Shown here in pieces: positions 32,660-34,018 of a stretch of DNA of 34,018 nt; the stretch's first letter is position 1; every line of letters starts with the position of its first letter. This DNA comes from Acidobacteriota bacterium. Its GTDB lineage: Bacteria > Actinomycetota > Acidimicrobiia > Acidimicrobiales > CADCSY01. The notes beneath the pieces are model-generated. The model did no database searches, was not told where the DNA came from, and saw nothing but the letters and a program-made list of their open reading frames with translations. The translations under genes were made by a program, and so were the position numbers. The stretch is taken from positions 1 to 34,018 of the forward strand of contig JAEKLB010000030.1 in assembly GCA_019510095.1 (NCBI GenBank), in the 5' to 3' direction.

Positions 32660-33064
32660 ATGGCAGAGGACAAGAAGCGCGTCGTCACCGAAGGTCACAA
32701 GGCGGCAATGGCCGAAGGGCGCACCCAGGGACGAGCCGTCTCCGCCTACCTCGAGGTGCTCGAGCACCATCGGCCGAAGCGGGGCCGGAAGCGCACGCCC
32801 GAGTCGATCGACCGCCGCCTCGCCGCCATCGACCAGGACCTTTCCAGTGCCAACCCGATCAAGCGGCTCTCCTTGATCCAGGAGCGACTCGACCTGATCA
32901 AGGAGAAGGAGGCCATGGCCGAGACCGTCGACATCACCACCTTCGAGAACGACTTCGTCGCCGCCGCCAAGGCCTACAGCGACCGCAAGGGCATCAGCTA
33001 CGCCGCCTGGAAGGAGCTCGGCGTCCCCGCCGAGGTCCTCAAGCGGGCCGGCATCTCCCGCTAA
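32660..33064 (+). CDS. Conserved actinobacterial protein of unknown function
   Basis: A 134-residue, strongly charged and helical cytoplasmic protein. It opens MAEDKKRVVTEGHKAAMAEGR, has a basic stretch HRPKRGRKRTPESIDRRL, a helical middle (LIQERLDLIKEKEAM) and a C-terminal KGISYAAWKELGVPAEVLKRAGI that looks like a small helix-turn-helix-like cap. I recall similar proteins across actinobacteria, without a known role. The basic middle could bind nucleic acid, which is only a guess. The ATG at 32660 is preferred over the ORF-track start 8 codons upstream. It is the only plus-strand gene within the purine cluster and ends at palindromic repeat copy 2. Confidence 0.8.
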   Translation: MAEDKKRVVTEGHKAAMAEGRTQGRAVSAYLEVLEHHRPKRGRKRTPESIDRRLAAIDQDLSSANPIKRLSLIQERLDLIKEKEAMAETVDITTFENDFVAAAKAYSDRKGISYAAWKELGVPAEVLKRAGISR

Positions 33065-33077
33065 GGCAAACACCCTT

Positions 33078-33128
33078 CGTTCTTTGGCGACTCGTGGGCC
33101 CATCAGGCCCACGAGTCGCCAAAGAACG
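33078..33128. repeat. Palindromic repeat copy 2 (terminator-like hairpin before the purQ stop)
   Basis: Perfect 23-bp arms (33078-33100 and 33106-33128) with a 5-nt loop CATCA. The outer 15 bp, CGTTCTTTGGCGACT, are the same as in the hairpin at 14695-14745; the inner 8 bp and loop differ. It lies 13 bp after the 134-residue gene and 3 bp from the purQ stop, so it can terminate both convergent genes. Confidence 0.8.
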
Positions 33129-33131
33129 GGA

Positions 33132-33806
33132 TCAGACCTGAGCCTTGGCGGCAGCGGTCAGGAGGGAGCGGAGGAGGGGCTGGCCGTCGGTGGAGCCGAG
33201 GAGCGGGTGGCAGGCCCGCTCGGGATGGGGCATGAGGCCCACCACGTTGCGGCCCTCGCTACAGATGCCGGCGATGTCGTCGATCGAGCCGTTGGGGTTC
33301 TCGACGTAGCGCAGCACGATCCGGTCGTCGCCCTGGAGCTCGGCCAGGGTCTCCGGCGAGCACGTGTAGTTGCCCTCGAAGTGGTTGACCGGCACCCGGA
33401 GGATGGACCCCGCCTCGGCATCGGAGGTGAGCACGCTGTTGGTGCTGTCGACCCGCAGCGACACGGTGGTGCACAGGAACTTGAGCCCACGGTTCTTCTG
33501 CAGCGCACCGGGGAGCAGGCCGGCCTCGGTGAGCACCTGGAAGCCGTTGCAGATCCCGACGACCGGGCCGCCGGCGGCGGCGAAGGCGGCCACCGCGCCC
33601 ATGACCGGGGAGAAGCGGGCGATCGCGCCAGGGCGGAGGTAGTCGCCGTGGGCGAACCCACCGGGGACGATCACCGCGTCGGCGTCGCCGATGGTGGCGT
33701 CGCCGTGCCACAGCACCTCGGCGTCCCCTCCCAACAGGCGAATCGACTCGATGGCGTCCTGCTCGCAGTTCGAGCCGGGAAACAGAACGACGCCGACCTT
33801 CGTCAT
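33132..33806 (-). CDS. purQ: Phosphoribosylformylglycinamidine synthase, PurQ glutaminase subunit
   Basis: A 224-residue class I glutamine amidotransferase that makes ammonia for PurL. It starts MTKVGVVLFPGSNCEQDA, as expected for PurQ. The catalytic Cys86 lies in VVGICNGFQVL, and the His/Glu pair is in LMPHPERACHP. The ATG at 33806 overlaps the purS stop by 4 bp (ATGA); the ORF-track start lies inside purS. PurL, its partner, is 0.5 kb further on but separated by an opposite-strand gene and a strong hairpin, so purS-purQ and purL are probably separate transcripts. Confidence 0.95.
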   Translation of the reverse strand: MTKVGVVLFPGSNCEQDAIESIRLLGGDAEVLWHGDATIGDADAVIVPGGFAHGDYLRPGAIARFSPVMGAVAAFAAAGGPVVGICNGFQVLTEAGLLPGALQKNRGLKFLCTTVSLRVDSTNSVLTSDAEAGSILRVPVNHFEGNYTCSPETLAELQGDDRIVLRYVENPNGSIDDIAGICSEGRNVVGLMPHPERACHPLLGSTDGQPLLRSLLTAAAKAQV

Positions 33807-34018
33807 GAGATCGTGATCACCGCGTCCTCGATGACCGGGTTGGTGAGAAACCGCTTGCACATCTCCTCGACCTCGCCGCGCGCGGCGGCCTCGTCGGCGG
33901 CCTCGACGGTGAAGCGGATCGACTTCCCCACGGTGACGCCGCTCACGCCGTGGAAGCCCAGCGTCGGCAACGACCGCTCGATGGTTGCGCCCTGCGGGTC
34001 GGCGATGCCGGGCCGGTG
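33803..34018 (-). CDS. purS: Phosphoribosylformylglycinamidine synthase, PurS subunit (partial)
   Basis: The C-terminal 71 residues of PurS; the first few residues lie beyond the window, so the ORF track omits it. The reading HRPGIADPQGATIERSLPTLGF, then VSGVTVGKSIRF and EMCKRFLTNPVIEDAVITIS (quoted in part) is the standard PurS pattern. PurS is a small scaffold that brings PurQ and PurL together. Its stop overlaps the purQ ATG by 4 bp. Confidence 0.92.
   Translation of the reverse strand, partial: HRPGIADPQGATIERSLPTLGFHGVSGVTVGKSIRFTVEAADEAAARGEVEEMCKRFLTNPVIEDAVITIS

Noticed and set aside
1-34018. Mobile elements, prophage, CRISPR arrays, toxin-antitoxin or defence genes
   Set aside because: I looked for transposase, integrase, Cas, restriction and toxin motifs and for evenly spaced repeats, and saw none.

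Overview
The window is about 34 kb of very GC-rich, gene-dense DNA. It looks like an actinomycete chromosome: there is a BldC-type regulator, a ClpS gene followed by a DUF2017 gene, a CtaF-like oxidase subunit, many GTG starts and many 4-bp GTGA/ATGA gene overlaps. I infer a deep-branching actinobacterium, perhaps class Acidimicrobiia. That class call is an inference from gene content, not from a phylogenetic marker. I see no IS element, phage gene or CRISPR array.

Layout, left to right. (1) 1-3988, minus strand: a BMP-family (nucleoside-type) ABC importer, made of two permeases (one cut by the window edge), a double ATPase and a GntR/FCD regulator. (2) 4133-7892, minus: an overlapping operon of circularly permuted ATP-grasp, alpha-E and transglutaminase-like proteins, ending in an HpxZ/AtzH-like SnoaL-fold gene. 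(3) 7983-9427, plus: a TlpA-like thioredoxin and a CcdA-like membrane reductase; pdxH converges on them. (4) 10046-13330, plus: a quaternary-amine (OpuB/OpuC-type) ABC importer of four overlapping genes, closed by a strong hairpin; serS follows on the other strand. (5) 14758-23617, minus: a nine-gene cytochrome oxidase cluster (ctaB, a second COX1-like, COX3-like and CtaF-like gene, ctaC, ctaD, ctaE, COX4-like, ctaG). Divergent from it are ctaA, clpS and a DUF2017 gene. (6) 25416-25764: tRNA-Glu, tRNA-Asp, tRNA-Phe and a terminator. (7) bldC and pyrE, divergent. (8) 26794-34018: purine genes purM, purF, purL, purQ and purS on the minus strand, interrupted by a channel-like membrane protein and by an opposite-strand gene of unknown function.

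How the genes work together. ctaB and ctaA make heme O and then heme A. ctaC (with a fused cytochrome c domain), ctaD, ctaE and the small subunits form a caa3-type oxidase with all expected metal and proton-channel residues. Directly upstream, in the same overlapping gene string, lies a second COX1 homologue. It keeps both low-spin heme ligands but has lost every CuB ligand, the heme a3 ligand and the proton-channel residues. It has its own COX3-like and CtaF-like partners. This looks like a non-catalytic, heme-bearing oxidase paralogue set wired into a working caa3 operon, and it is the most unusual finding here.

At the non-coding level, two intergenic hairpins 18 kb apart share the same 15-bp arm sequence, which indicates a dispersed palindromic repeat. 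A different perfect palindrome sits in frame inside ctaA, and another supplies the end of pyrE. A nested inverted repeat precedes the GntR gene.
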